A DNA stretch of 64,000 bases from Oxytricha trifallax (lineage: Eukaryota > Ciliophora > Spirotrichea > Sporadotrichida > Oxytrichidae), in contig ARYC01017947.1 of NCBI GenBank assembly GCA_000711775.1, positions 1-64,000 of the forward strand, read 5' to 3'. This document shows, in pieces, positions 1 through 11,512 of the stretch; position 1 is the stretch's first letter, and every line of letters starts with the position of its first letter. Made by a program: the position numbers and the translations under genes. The notes under the pieces are model-generated. The model was not told where the DNA came from and made no database searches. It saw only the letters and a list, made by a program, of their open reading frames with translations.

Positions 1-347
1 TGTATTAGAGAGTTGTTTCTTGGCAGGAAGGTAAACTACCACTTCCTCATCTTACATGGCATCCTCATAAAGATTAGTGACTGAAATCTCAGAGTAGTTG
101 GGAATTTCGATAAGTTTAATCTCTTTATTTTTAAAAGCTTTCTTTTCCTCACAAGTATTGCTTTCAAGAATGAAATTTTGGTACCTTCCATCGTTGGAAG
201 GAATAAACCAACTGTATAATATGTCAATAGTCATCAATTTATCTTACCATGTAAAGTTAGGTATCGATAGAGATCTTATTTACTTCTGAATCTTGATATC
301 ATTTCTTGAGCCTCGACTCTTTTCATTTGATCATTGAGTGATTCCAT
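1..347 (-). pseudogene. TBE 22-kDa gene, 5' part, copy 1
   Basis: First exons of the small TBE gene, running leftwards from an ATG at 345-347 (MESLNDQMKRVEAQEM). An intron follows the codons for LTLH; it starts GTAAG on the minus strand and ends CAG near 209. After it come exon 2 motifs GLFLPTMEGTKISFLKA. One T is missing at about 152 compared with copy 6 (ATACTTGTGAGG instead of ATACTTTGTGAGG), which shifts the frame. The same single-base loss is present in copy 7. The gene's molecular role is unknown. The 3' end is outside the window. Confidence 0.85.
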
Positions 348-914
348 CTTTGTTCTTCTTCCTATTAATGAATTTAAAATTAACTTATAGACTTCTAGAT
401 CCTATTGCTTAAAATCTTACTATTAAATATGGGCATCTTATAGGAGGTCAACCCTGCAAAGATACGTGGAGAAAGTTTGCAGAAGCTGTAACAAATTTCA
501 GAGATGGTGCTCCATTTTAATCAATTTAGTTCCATTAAATTAGTACTAAATTTGTTCAAATTTAATTAGTACTGGTACTAAATCCGTTAATTTTAATTTG
601 TACCAATTTAATAGTACCAAAACTTAATTAGTACCTAGTTTTAAACTAACGAGGTTTTAATGGAAAAGTTCCAATCTGGTTTGAAACTTAATTGGTACCA
701 GTACCCAACCTGAATTTTATCTGAGTTGGTACCAGAATCAAAATTATTAAGAGTAAAATTATGAAAATTATACTTATAAACTTAGTATAAATATGAAGCG
801 TCTTAGAGCTTAGATCAAACCATCATTAATGCTGTTGCAACTCCTATATAGTCCCAGATATAGCTATAGAGGTTTTAAGAGCTTTATAATAGAAATTTAA
901 ATTTGAATTTAAAC
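348..914. promoter_or_regulatory. Divergent spacer with iterated GGTACC/TTAGTACY motifs, copy 1
   Basis: Intergenic spacer between the divergently transcribed 22-kDa and 57-kDa genes. From about 520 to 740 it holds many short repeats of the type TTAGTACC and its complement GGTACYAAWT, several arranged as palindromes around GGTACC. The same array is in copies 2, 6 and 7, while families B and C use a different motif (AGGAGGTSCWCC type) in the same place. The position suggests a shared promoter or a binding array for an element-encoded protein. That is inference. Confidence 0.6.
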
Positions 915-2358
915 ATGGAGGCCAACTTAAATCGTAAAGCGGCACTCTTGGAACAGGTCAATCAATGCTCAACTTTGGCTCCTCCAAGAAACCAGAAGTA
1001 ATTTATATTGAAAAGGAGGAAGAGCTAAGACCTCTAGAGTTTGAAGCTGAGGTATTTAAAATTTAAGTTTAAAACAAGAAATAGAGTGCCGAGATGGGAG
1101 TTTAAACATAAGTTGAATTGGTTGAAGAAGATAAGGAACAGCAACCAATAGAAAAAATTAAAACATTTTAATGTGAAGACTGCTAAAACTTCTTCTCAAC
1201 TGAGTCTAGCTTGAAGAGGCACATTAAAGAGGTACACTCTGGCAAGGCCAAGATCTATTTTAAACATGAAAAAGTGGATGGAAGTACCAATGCACAACAT
1301 GCATGAAGTCTTACACTCACTCAGCAAAGGTTAAGAAGCATATGCAAAAACATCATCTTAGCAAATTCTTGATTTAAGATTAGGAGACTTAATAACTTGT
1401 ACCTGCAAAAAGAAAATCAAAAATTCTTGAGTCTTAAAGAGACCTACAGGAGAAGCTCAAGAGACAGTGTCGCTTTGAATCAATGAACTAGCCTGAATCA
1501 TACTGTTTTAGCATGCTTCCAAGCGAAAGCAATGAGTATTCCTGCATTAAATGCAATTGAACTTAATAGCTGCATTTAAAATTACTTGCACATAAGTGTG
1601 CCTAACAAGGCAAAGCTTATAGTAGTTGATGACTATGCATACAAGGTATACCCTTTCAGCTATCTCATAAAAAATGAGCAGTATTAAATGAGTTTGCTAA
1701 CGAATATATGATTCTTAGAGAGGCTTAAAGAAGAGATTGCAAGAACTTGCTTAAGTTAAATGGTATTATATTAAGCTATGGTTTCATCGCACTAAGGCTC
1801 AAGAAATTTGAAATGACTTTAAGAGACTATCTATATCATAATAGATATCCTGATGGCTTAAATGATATTCTTACAGATATGATTAAGGGTGTCAAGGAGT
1901 TGCATGAACTTGGATATGTTCATAGAGATTTGAAGCCTGAAAATATTATGCTTAACCTCTGCCCTTTAGAAGTCGTAGTTATCGATTTCAATAGAGCCTT
2001 AAGATAAGAGATAGTGACTTTGGCAAAAGTTCTTGGTACTCCTGGATACTTCCCAATTAGAGAGAAATGGACTAATGGCTCAGTTCAGTGGGATGTATGG
2101 ACAATTGCCGCTATTATATTAGAGAGCGATATGGAAAGTATGTCATACTTTGGAACAAAACATGAGAAATAATCAATAAGTTTAGCAGCTAAACATATAA
2201 AATAAGAAAAAATCTGCGATAAAATTAAGAAGATAGTTGAGATGGTCATAGTTAAAGCTCCAGCATATCCAAGATAATCATTAGATGACATTCTAGAACA
2301 ACTAAAGACAGCGAGATTCAAGAGGTAACACAAAGACAAGCAGATAAAATTTGTTTGA
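915..2358 (+). pseudogene. TBE 57-kDa zinc-finger/kinase gene, copy 1 (frameshifted)
   Basis: Starts at ATG 915 and ends at the TGA of the conserved KQIKFV C-terminus. By comparison with copy 6 it encodes two C2H2 zinc fingers (about 1165-1380) and then a protein-kinase-like domain with YVHRDLKPENIMLN near 1915 and IDFNRALR in place of the usual DFG. The start-to-stop distance is not a multiple of three. At least two small deletions break the frame: one at about 1284 within the second finger, and one at about 1686 just after the EQY codons. A stretch of the kinase core is open (1747-2007 and onwards). Probably dead. Confidence 0.88.
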
Positions 2359-2500
2359 GTTAAGCACACTAATAATCATTAAATATTCATTAAATTCATA
2401 TAAAACCTGCATTTTGTCTACAAACCCCAATAAGACCCCAACTATACACTAAAAATCAAAGCACTTATAAACCTCACTAAGGGGTTTTGGGGTTTTGATT

Positions 2501-5500
2501 ACAGTAATGACTCATCCCGAAGCTCACTATTATCCTTCCTTGACTAATCGCCATCATCGATTCCATTACGTTTTTCGTAAGGAATGACTTCTTTCTTTTT
2601 TGTAACTCAAATTTTATTTGTTGTATTTGTTCTTTTGCTTTTTTGGGGAATAAAGTACTTGTCTAAGTTTTACTTTACTTTCTTCATTTTCTTCTGAACT
2701 AATTGTTAAATGATGTCACTCTTCCAACTGTCTTTAAGTTAAGGGACATTCCTTATTATTTTGTTTGAAATACCTCTTGGAGTCCTGAATGCAGTCCTTA
2801 TTTGCTATATCTCTAGAATATCGAATTTCTTCAACTTCACATATCATAAAGCTGCCAAAGCCTTGTAGTTGTATATTACTAGTGAACTAATAATTAACAG
2901 AATCATTATGGTTTCTCAAACTGTTGGGTCATTGGAGATTGTATGAAAATAATAGAATAGATTTTATTTTCTTTAACTTATCCCAGGCTCTCTTCAAAAG
3001 CAGTGTCGTGCTTAGTCTTACGTTCGTACAAAAATAATTTAGCTACTCTATATATTTTATTCCTTCCTCTTACTTGACTTTGCTAAATTCCTTTGCATTA
3101 CTTAACTAGAAAGTGTTTTAATAGACCTTAAAATAATGAGGCTTTTCTATGTCATTAAAACATTAAATTACTCTAGTCAGTTACTTTTTGATTTTTACGT
3201 TGATGAGAATATCGTCAGAAAATGCTATTAATTTATTAATGATTTTAATTAATATTGTAAATAGATTGCGTCTTGTATGTAGATATTAAACAGCATTGGT
3301 GAGATTCAGTCATAATACTGTAAGAATCGTGAATAGTTAAATTCTTCAAATACAGTGAGATATAAATAAAAGATTATGATAATTTTTTCATGTTTATTTA
3401 TTTAAAATTTGTTTGATTAATTTTATTTATTTATATACTTTGGCACCAAGTAGAAAAAGTTATTTAATTTTACAACTTGGCCCCAGTCTTCATATTAATA
3501 TATTTAAATAAAAACTATAAATAAATTTATTCAGAATTTATGATATAAATTAAATAATTTTCTCCAATTAATAAATGTGATTTATGTCAGTTTTGAAAAT
3601 GAGTAATTTATCGATAATATTCTATTAAAAGTAACAAAATTTTAAACCTGTTAATATTTTATGACTAAAATCGTTAATAATTAAATATTAAAAGAATGAA
3701 AAATCACATTTAATGATTGTATAAAAATTGTTTAATTTATATCATAAATTCTGAATAAATTTATTTATAGTTTTTATTTAAATATATTAATATGAAGACT
3801 GGGGCCAAGTTGTAAAATTAAATACTTTTTCTACTTGGTGCCAAAGTATATAAATAAATAAAATTAATCAAACAAATTTTAAATAAATAAATATGAAAAA
3901 ATTATCATAATCTTTTATTTATATCTCACTGTATTTGAAGAATTATACTATTCACGATTCTTACAGTTTTATGACTGAATCTACTCCCTTATTCAATCTC
4001 TTTCTTAGCATTGATCTGCTTTCCTTCTTAGATTATTTTTTGTTCTTATATAATTCCTCAATAAGCTAAATTATTTTGCTATCTTGTTCAGACTTTATTC
4101 TTTGTCGAAGTATTTTTAAAAATTTGTCTTTTCTGACAGACTCATATGCATTCTGCAATAATAGGTACGTTTCTATGTTATTACTCTTCAATCTCGAGAT
4201 ATTTATGTGATCAAGCAGTCTGAATTAATTTTAGTGGGTGCTCTTGATCTCTAAATACAATTTAGTAGTTTTCTGTTGACAGAAGTTCATTATTTTGTTC
4301 CAATATTTTTTTATAACAATTTCTCAATGATTATGTTTAGGTGAGAATTCACCACTATTTGTCTAATGTTAATAATGCATGGCTATTGATCTCTATAGCA
4401 TATGATTACCAGTTTTCCTTCCTTTAAGAAATGAAGTAACACCCAGTGTTTAAACATTCGACGATTTGTTCTCTAATTATTTTTCTTAGGTCCTCTGATT
4501 TTACAAACATTTTTTCATCCAATCTATTTGAACCTTTTGCCTTGAGGAAGCTGTACTCCACAATACTTTTCTGAACATCTTGTTCTTATAAAACACTTTA
4601 AGAATCTTGCTCGTTCACTATGGATGTGCTTACCCTTTTCATCTTATTTTTCTAATTGTCTTGACTTTTGTCATCTTCAAATAACTTATTATAGAATTCG
4701 GAGACGTGTTTTATTGTCTATTCACCTTATTGTCACTCTCTCACTTTGATTATTTTTTTCCCTTTTATTTAGTTATGTTTGTTTTAAAATTTTTGTAAGT
4801 CTCTTAATTAAATCGATGTATCAATTCAAATCGTTCTGTCTAGGCAGTGCTTCTTGTCCCATTTAGTTTGATTCAATTGTTGCTTTGCGTCTTAGCACAA
4901 GCTGTTCTCGTTTCTGATGTTTTTCTTAACCGCCTATTAAAATGGTTAGGTTTACTAGTTTATTTATTTGTTCTTTTTCTCAAGTATATTCGAAACGCGT
5001 CTTCTTATAGGAAGAACTAAGTCATCAGGTTTTAACTTCCTTCTTTCCTCTATAAATGTCTTTCAGCATTGTTTCCTGACTTCTGAAACTCTTACTATCT
5101 TTTCTATATCAGTAATCTTCAACATTTTTATAATATTTCACTTTTAATCTTACCTGCACTAATTTGTGGTCTTTTAGGCATAATTGTTCTAGTTCCCAAT
5201 ATTATGTTTCCACATTTGAGAATACTTAATCTAGTTGATTTCCTTTTGTTTGAGTCTTCCATTCCGAGTCTCTTACTCTTTAAAGTGGATATTTTTTTTA
5301 CTAGTTACTATAATTTTTTACTTATCGCAATTTGATTTCATTGATATTATCTTGAAAATTACTCTTTTTTGGAGTTCTTTTACTTCATCAATTATGTAAG
5401 GTGACATATAAATTTTAATAATATTATGTGGGTGGTTTCTCAGTATTTTATATATTCCAGGAATCAACTCAAAGTTTTAACTGTCTTCATTAAGAATCTC

Positions 5501-6115
5501 ACTATTCATGTTCAAAACTCTTTCATTTCTTGCTTAATTCTTTGTGACAGATTTTAACTCTTCATTCTAACTGTCCTCAGAAGTCTTGTTTCCATAAGTG
5601 CTATATAATCTGGTTACTTGTTCCTATTTCTCTGAGCATTTAATCTTACTTTAGCATAGAATTCAGTCCTTTGACCTTTAACAAACAGATCTTCAATTAA
5701 ATGTTCTTCGTCAACATCTATCTTTTGTAGGTTATAGTCTCAGTTTTTCGTAAACTTCATGATTGCTCTGCTAAACTTTCGTTCTTTTCATTTTTTCCTT
5801 CAGCTTCTCTTTAATGTAAAAGAAATGGTCCTGTTGGTTGTTTTCTATTTTATTGTGATAGAAAATTAGTTCAAGTTTTTATAATTATTATAATTGACTC
5901 GAGCACTTTGGTTTTATTGCTGACCATGATTCATTTTGTCCTTTTTTGAATATTTAAAGTATTCTTGTATTTTCTTCTGAGATTACTGTCTATTTCTTGT
6001 GGTCCATGTACACTAATTGTCTTCTCCTCTTGGCTCTTCTATTGGTCTTTGACTTTTATTTGTCTCCCGTTGTTTCCTTCTCCCTGCTTAAATTCATTTA
6101 ATTTAATTTCTATCA
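2501..6115 (-). mobile_element. LINE (APE/RT) copy 2, antisense, decayed and nested
   Basis: Minus-strand relative of the LINE at 47027-50287. Reading right to left one finds an N-terminal region near 6100-5900, an endonuclease segment with PDYIALMETRL (~5620), reverse-transcriptase segments SPMLFNIYIQD (~3290) and AFSDDILINVKI (~3215, FADD-box equivalent), and the C-terminal FLTKNVMESMMAISQGR (~2560). TBE copy 1 cuts it just after the codons for SHYC, so its 3' end is beyond the left edge. A foldback element is inserted at 3303-3983, between the codons for GSR and SPML. Several internal frameshifts and TGAs are visible. It is older than both insertions. Confidence 0.85.
3303..3983. mobile_element. 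Foldback/MITE with ~265-bp inverted arms
   Basis: Long inverted repeat. The left arm begins GATTCAGTCATAAT at 3303 and the right arm ends with its complement near 3983. The arms run inwards for about 265 bp each (to ~3570 and from ~3715), with a ~145-bp centre. Both arms contain the distinctive GGCACCAAGTAGAAAAAG and GGCCCCAGTCTTCATATTAA blocks with only scattered differences. No coding potential was noticed. It interrupts the reverse-transcriptase coding region of the antisense LINE, which confirms it is an insertion. The exact target duplication cannot be fixed by eye. Confidence 0.88.
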
Positions 6116-7893
6116 TATTAGATTAGTAAACGAGTAAATTCATTATTATAATTAAGTAATTTTATAAAAAGATTATTAATAACTTAGCATGTATTAGAAA
6201 AACTTGTGTAATGCAGTTTATTCAATATAAATGTAAAGTATAAAATAAAAATATATATTATCTTTTATTAAAGAAGTCAGATAAACAGAGTAGACTATAA
6301 AGTATTAAAAATGATGGTATTTAAATAATTAATAGAATGATTTATTATATAATTTTCTTTTTAAAAAAAAAGAATTCCTAGTATTTTGGTGTATTGTATC
6401 AAATTGACACCTTAATTAAAAAAACTTATTAAGTTATGCAAATGAATAATTTAAGCTTTAGAGTTTTTCTTTCTATAAACCAATTAATCTTCCTGAATAA
6501 TACGATTATAATTAATTCGAATTATCATCCATACTTCTTTTGTTAATAGTTAATCTTTAAAATAAAAAGAATACAAGAAAACAAACTTATCCTTACTTAT
6601 AATGAGCTTAGTAAAATTTTAGTTCAATGTAAGGTTTGTTATTTTTAACTATTCATAAATATATAGATCCAATAATCGTGAACATAATTTAAATATTACA
6701 TGGTCTCATATTAATGTCGTTAAAATTTTTACAAAAAAATAAATATTGTTGAGCAAAATTCATATAATTATAAACTAAGATTACACTTCAAGCATGCAAT
6801 ATTTTGTTGGTTGGGCAGCATTTTAAAATTATCATTATTTTACCCCTTTGTTTTATCTTTTTGCCTTTATATCTTTATTTATTTTTCATGGAATACTTAA
6901 AAATAAGGATTTATTAATTGCCCTATTCATTTTATATGTGAATTTTGAAATTTAAATTAAATAAGAAATTGAATAGTTAAAGAGATTTACATATCAAAAT
7001 ATATTATATTTATATTCATTAAAAAGTGCTTTAAGAGATTTTATTAAGATTAAATTAAAACAAATTTAAATTTGGTAATTTAATCTATGATCATTTAACA
7101 ATAAGGACCAAATTAAAAGAAAATACATATAATAAACTTAAGTAAAAAATAATAAAAAGTCCTGAACATTCTTTTAAATAAACAAAATATTTATTATTAA
7201 TTAATTAAAATGTTAAATTGATTTATTTGTGAGTTCTATTAATAATAGGATCATTTTTATAGTCATTAATTGGCCGTAACCTATATTTCATTTTTATAGT
7301 AATAAGTGTCATAATAAAAGGAAAATGATGTAGTTTAATAATTTAATGGACATCTTTAATGAATAGGTTATTTAGATTTAAATACGTTTAATCATGAGCA
7401 AATTACTCATGCTTTAATCATAGTTTATCTGAATTTCTTAACGTTTTTATCTATATTTTAACTTATAATTAAATATGAGAGACAATGAATAATAAGGGAT
7501 TGATTTGAATATACTTTAAAAATATGTATTTATATATTCATTGAATAAACTATATCAAATTAGCACTATTAAGAGAATATTATCAATTAAATTCATATTT
7601 GTTACTCTTAATCAAGCGGTATAGTTTTTTGCCTAAAAGTATCTTGATATTTACTTTGTAAAGATTCTGAAATTGTTTTTTATATTAATTATTTTATTTA
7701 TTGTAGATCCCTCTCAATTATTATCAATCTATTTCACTGCTTCAAATTACCAAATGTCGAAAACACAGTTAGATGAAATTTTAAAATATTTTAATTTATA
7801 TATATATAATATTAATTTGGATTTTCTAACTTAGAAGCCTATCAAATCCTTACCTTTTAAATGAAATGTTAATATATTATAGATATACTATAT
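6116..7893. other. AT-rich germline spacer
   Basis: Very AT-rich sequence between the LINE remnant and the next candidate ORF. No terminal repeats, no gene match and no strong compositional change were seen. It could contain internally eliminated sequence; no boundary can be placed. Confidence 0.5.
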
Positions 7894-8286
7894 TCAAAGC
7901 ATCTTCCTATAAATAAAAACAATGATGTAAAGGTTAATATTTATAATTAGAATTTAATCGAATTACTTCATTATATGAAATTATATTTTCCTTAATTACT
8001 TCTTTTTTCTCATTAATTTTATATGATACGAGAAAATACTTGATCTTCTACCTAACTCTATTCCTCTTCTCAACTCAATTTGACTTTCTTCGTTTCTTAT
8101 TTCTTTTGATCTATATTTTCTGCTTTTCTTACATAATATTACTTAATTAATTCTTCATCTTATGTTTGATTATTACCCATACTCAGATTAGTCAATTGTA
8201 CTTTGACTGAAATTCATCCTGATCTGTTTATTTGCTTTCTCATTAAAGCAAATTTGTTTAATAATAAATGACAATTCCGCTTACTT
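7894..8286 (-). CDS. Candidate germline ORF, unknown
   Basis: Pyrimidine-rich on the plus strand. On the minus strand it reads as one frame of about 130 codons, with a single in-frame TGA at 8155-8157. It includes KQAELSFIIKQICFNEKANK and a basic stretch KKSRKYRSKEIRNEESQIEL, with a final TGA at 7894-7896. No start codon was assigned and no family is recognised. The uniform strand bias is the main support. It could be chance or decayed. Confidence 0.25.
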
Positions 8287-8289
8287 TCA

Positions 8290-9020
8290 CCCACATCTCA
8301 AGGTTTTATCTTAATTTATAAAATCGTATCACTCAATAAAGATTAGTTCTTATCAGTCATTTCGTCTATCATACTAACAAGAGATTTTCTTAATTCTAAA
8401 TTCGAATAATGATACATGTATTAAACTAGTATTTATATATTATTTTGATTATTTCTTTTCCAATAAAATATTCTTATTTTTAAATTATTAATTCATTGAA
8501 TTCCTTTAAGATTTATATTTTCAAGATATTTACTAAATTAAACACAAATCTTCCTAACCACACAAAAACTAACTAACTTTCAATATTATGTTGTATTATC
8601 AGCGATAGGTTCTAATATTATGTTTAATTGAGGTTATTAATCTTCTATTACCTCTATTGGAGTGATTTTTAAAAAAGTTTAAGACTTATTTATATTTCTT
8701 ATTCTGCAAGTATTTTTGAATGAAAATACAGTAATTTTAATAAGTATGGACATGTATTAAAAAAATTTCAAATCAAATCGTAATTTTTATCTTAGATATT
8801 ATATTCCACAAATGGAATAGTTAGGTTCTTTGCTTGCATTTCTAACAAGTTAATTCTGATTAAATATTCTATCAGTCTCCTTTATTAGTTTATTATAACC
8901 AATAATTTAGGGAGGATTTAGAGTTTTTTTGGAATTTAAAATCTAAAAACACTTTCTATCTATTAATATTGGCGATATTTTTGAATAAAGTAAATTGCTT
9001 TAGATAATTAAATAAAGAGA
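8290..9020. other. AT-rich spacer
   Basis: AT-rich sequence with no recognised gene, inverted repeat or transposon end. Confidence 0.45.
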
Positions 9021-9250
9021 TCAATAATTGAAAATATCTGATCAGAAGGGGCAGTGTCATTCATTTTAAATGTAAGTTACAAAAAACATATCTAAAAATT
9101 AATTTTACAGGGGTGATACCAAGATCGATCGAGAAGTACATGCGGACAAGACTCAGAAGAAGATGAAAAAATAAATCTTGGAATGATGGTCGTAAATATG
9201 AAGGAGAATGAAGAAATAATAACGCTTTTTTTAGTTTTCCATTATTGATT
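9021..9250 (+). pseudogene. MORN-repeat gene fragment with intron
   Basis: A GT-AG intron-like stretch (GTAAGTTACAAAAAAC at ~9073, ending TTTTACAG at ~9111) is preceded by a short exon-like piece containing GGGCAGTGTCA and followed by a segment that reads SWNDGRKYEGE (~9178-9210), a good MORN-repeat match. The frame ends at TGA directly after GE. The arrangement matches the fragment inside TBE copy 5 (44075-44280) in both the intron and the MORN segment. A weak inverted repeat flanks it (GATCAATAATTGAAAA near 9021 and TTTTCCATTATTGATT near 9235), perhaps an eroded element end. Probably a dispersed gene fragment and not a working gene. Confidence 0.5.
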
Positions 9251-9510
9251 ATTACTATTACTACTGTTATTAATGCAATATTGTTAACATTTAAATTTCA
9301 GCTTATCTCACAAAAAAATCTTGATTATTTATAAAACAACTATAAAATGTGAAATCTAAACAAAACATTAAAGAAAAGTTTAATAAATCTTAAACTTTTG
9401 TGTATTATTTTTAATTTTAATTTTATTTCTGAATTGATGTATATAAATATAGAGTATCAAATTTCCTCTTTTATAAAGTTTTAGTTTTTTCATTAAAATA
9501 AATTGATTGC

Positions 9511-10041
9511 ATGCTCAAACTATCAGCACTATCGCCAATGACATATCTTAAACAATTGTCATTGAGAGATTTGCAATGCTTGATTTCATTTAACAGACAA
9601 TCAAATATAACATTATATATATTCATTAAACTTTCCTTAAAAGAAATTCAAATAAATATATTTCCTAGAGAACACTATCAATTGGCTGCTGTCAATAATA
9701 AACCGTTTTAAGTAGGATAAAAGAGAAAGCAATAGAGAGGAAAATAAATTTAAAGTCAAAAATTACTGTAGTACTCATATATATATATATATAAATGCAG
9801 ATTATAATATGTCTTATAACATTAAATTAATATGGAGATAATAGCTAGTTTTTTTCGAACCCATTTTATATTTTATATATTTGGCTTCCTAAATTTATTT
9901 ACGCTTCAAAGAAGAGCCTTAAATTGGAAAAGAATTTAGATAAATGGGGTATAATTAAAATTCAGAGCTAATACATTAGAAGACTGTTTTTTAAAGGGCA
10001 ATTTGTAACACAATAATTTTAAATCGTAATTGTAGTCTTGA
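9511..10041 (+). CDS. Candidate germline ORF, 176 aa, unknown
   Basis: ATG at 9511, first TGA at 10039-10041, with TAA/TAG read as Gln. The first 66 codons are also free of TAA and TAG (MLKLSALSPMTYLKQLSLRD), unusual for such AT-rich DNA. Residues ~111-130 form a hydrophobic stretch (HFIFYIFGFLNLF). An (AT)n run at 9776-9793 lies inside the frame. No family recognised; chance cannot be excluded. Confidence 0.3.
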
Positions 10042-10384
10042 ATCCATAACATGATATTGATATAAATATCAATATAATGCTTTTAAGTTAGAATTCTTAA
10101 ATAATCTTACTTTAATTTGTTTAGATTTATCAAAAATTAGTTGACTTAAAGGAAGAGGGTGGTCAAATTTTGATATTTAAATAAACCGATTTTTTTAATT
10201 TATTTTATCTTAAACTATTAAGTATTTAAATATTTTTTAATTTCAAAAATACATGATCGAAAATGCTGAAAACCTGGAGCTATTATTTACAAACTTTTGG
10301 TGACGATTAAAATAAAACCAATAACAAATGCATTAAATAAATTAAATGCTGATTATTTTCTTCACAATTTTTAATTCTATCTCT
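10042..10384. other. AT-rich spacer with a motif shared with ~28610
   Basis: No gene seen. Around 10283-10306 the sequence TTATTTACAAACTTTTGGTGA resembles TTATTTACAAGATTTGGGTGA at ~28611-28631. Both lie just upstream of a GC-richer coding block, so this might be a shared flank of macronucleus-destined segments. That is speculative. Confidence 0.35.
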
Positions 10385-10945
10385 CAAAGTATGGGTTGTC
10401 TGCTTTATAACTATCCAAGCCTTTGAACTCTTTACAGTCTCAGTCCTATGGTATAAACTCTTATGGTTCCTTCACCAATGACTTTACTGCATCTTTAATA
10501 AAGTTTTGACTCTCTATTTGACATTAAGTGGAATGTGTGAACTCAGCATGAGCAAGTGCAGGTCTTTGGTCAATTGTTGAATGATTGTGTGCCTTCTCTG
10601 ATTCATTAGGCTTCTATTTAAGATTGTTTTGATTACACTTGATGCCCTTCTTAGTCAGATCTATCTCTACAGTATTACAGTTCTGCCAAATTAATCCGAA
10701 TCGAGATGATTTAGACTCCAAACATCCTCAGAAGACATCCTGGCTTATATTTGTGATTTACATGTTACTCATAAGAATGTTCATGAGCTATTTAAAAGAT
10801 GTCTTGGTGAGAAGAAGATCAACAAATCAAGATTGTGTGGTAGGGGATCCTCTGTTTAGTCCTCCGGCAACTCTGTCGTCTTGATGGCTGAATTCGACGT
10901 TAAAATTTAGTAGTAGTTGGTTCATTTGTAAGATTTGCTTATTGA
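10385..10945 (+). CDS. GC-richer coding-like block (possible macronucleus-destined segments)
   Basis: This block is clearly less AT-rich than its surroundings and has coding-like pieces in shifting frames. The pieces are Y-G-L-S-A-L-Q-L-S-K-P-L-N then INSYGSFTNDFTASLIKF (10390-10509), TQHEQVQVFGQLLNDCVPSL (~10535-10640), and a strong piece EDILAYICDLHVTHKNVHEL followed by GEKKINKSRLCGRGSS and VLMAEFDVKIQQQLVHLQDL (~10730-10950). In-frame TGAs separate the first pieces. This is expected either of germline gene segments awaiting rearrangement or of a decayed copy. No family recognised. Confidence 0.45.
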
Positions 10946-11473
10946 TATGTAAGAAATTAATATTATTATAAAGGTTTCCAAAGTTATAATAATTAAAGAA
11001 AGGATATCTTCATTTTAGTAGCTTTATTGTGCATCACTACCATAACTACTATTGCTTCTCCTCCTCCACATCCTCCTCCTTTTCAGCCAATCAAATCTTA
11101 TAAATAGTTGCTTTAGGTTTTATTTCACTTAATATATTTTAATTTTAAAATAACATCACTAAGATTTCAATTATCCAAAAATACTCATTCCTTCATCTTG
11201 TTGAGACATGATATTTCAGAATGCTCAATAAATATTCAATATGTCTCTTTTTGCTTCAATGTTAGAACATCTAATCATTTTTATATGTCTTCAAGCGAAG
11301 TAGTATTAAAAAATTTTAAAGCAAGTAAACATATTTTTTAATAAAAAGACATTCATTTCTTTTTTTTATTAAATATATTTCTTTTTTTGATTAAATATCT
11401 CCAGATAATTGAGATAACAGTCTAAGTATAATTCTTAGAAGCTAACAAAATTTATTTTAATGTGTTTACTTGA
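10946..11473 (+). CDS. Candidate secreted protein ORF
   Basis: A 175-codon frame from the TGA at 10943 to the TGA at 11471-11473. Near its start is a signal-peptide-like segment, KDIFILVALLCITTITTIAS, followed at once by the proline-rich PPPHPPPFQPIKSY, then a long region with no recognised domain (for example SFILLRHDISECSIN). No ATG precedes the hydrophobic segment in frame, but a GTAAGAAAT sequence at ~10948 could be an intron donor linking it to the upstream coding block. The C-rich proline run inside AT-rich DNA argues mildly for real coding. Confidence 0.35.
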
Positions 11474-11512
11474 TGAGATCAAACAGCATCACATTAATTG
11501 AAGTTTATATTG

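Larger units (their letters stand above)
1..2497 (+). mobile_element. TBE transposon copy 1 (family A), right part only
   Basis: Right portion of a telomere-bearing element. It ends in G4T4G4T4G at 2481-2497, followed by ATT (2498-2500), which fits the ANT target preference of TBEs. The subterminal sequence (2424-2480) matches the family A termini of copies 2, 6 and 7. The window opens inside the 22-kDa gene, so the transposase gene and left terminus lie outside. Gene order and orientation match copy 6. The element sits inside an antisense LINE: the bases just right of the ATT resume the LINE's C-terminal coding sequence. Confidence 0.93.

Noticed and set aside
2481-2497. True telomere or chromosome end
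   Set aside because: The G4T4 repeats are only 16-17 bp, occur in inverted pairs about 4 kb apart, and are flanked by 3-bp duplications, so they are TBE tips.
3303-3983. TBE-like or gene-bearing element
   Set aside because: The arms have no C4A4 tips and no coding frame; kept only as a foldback.
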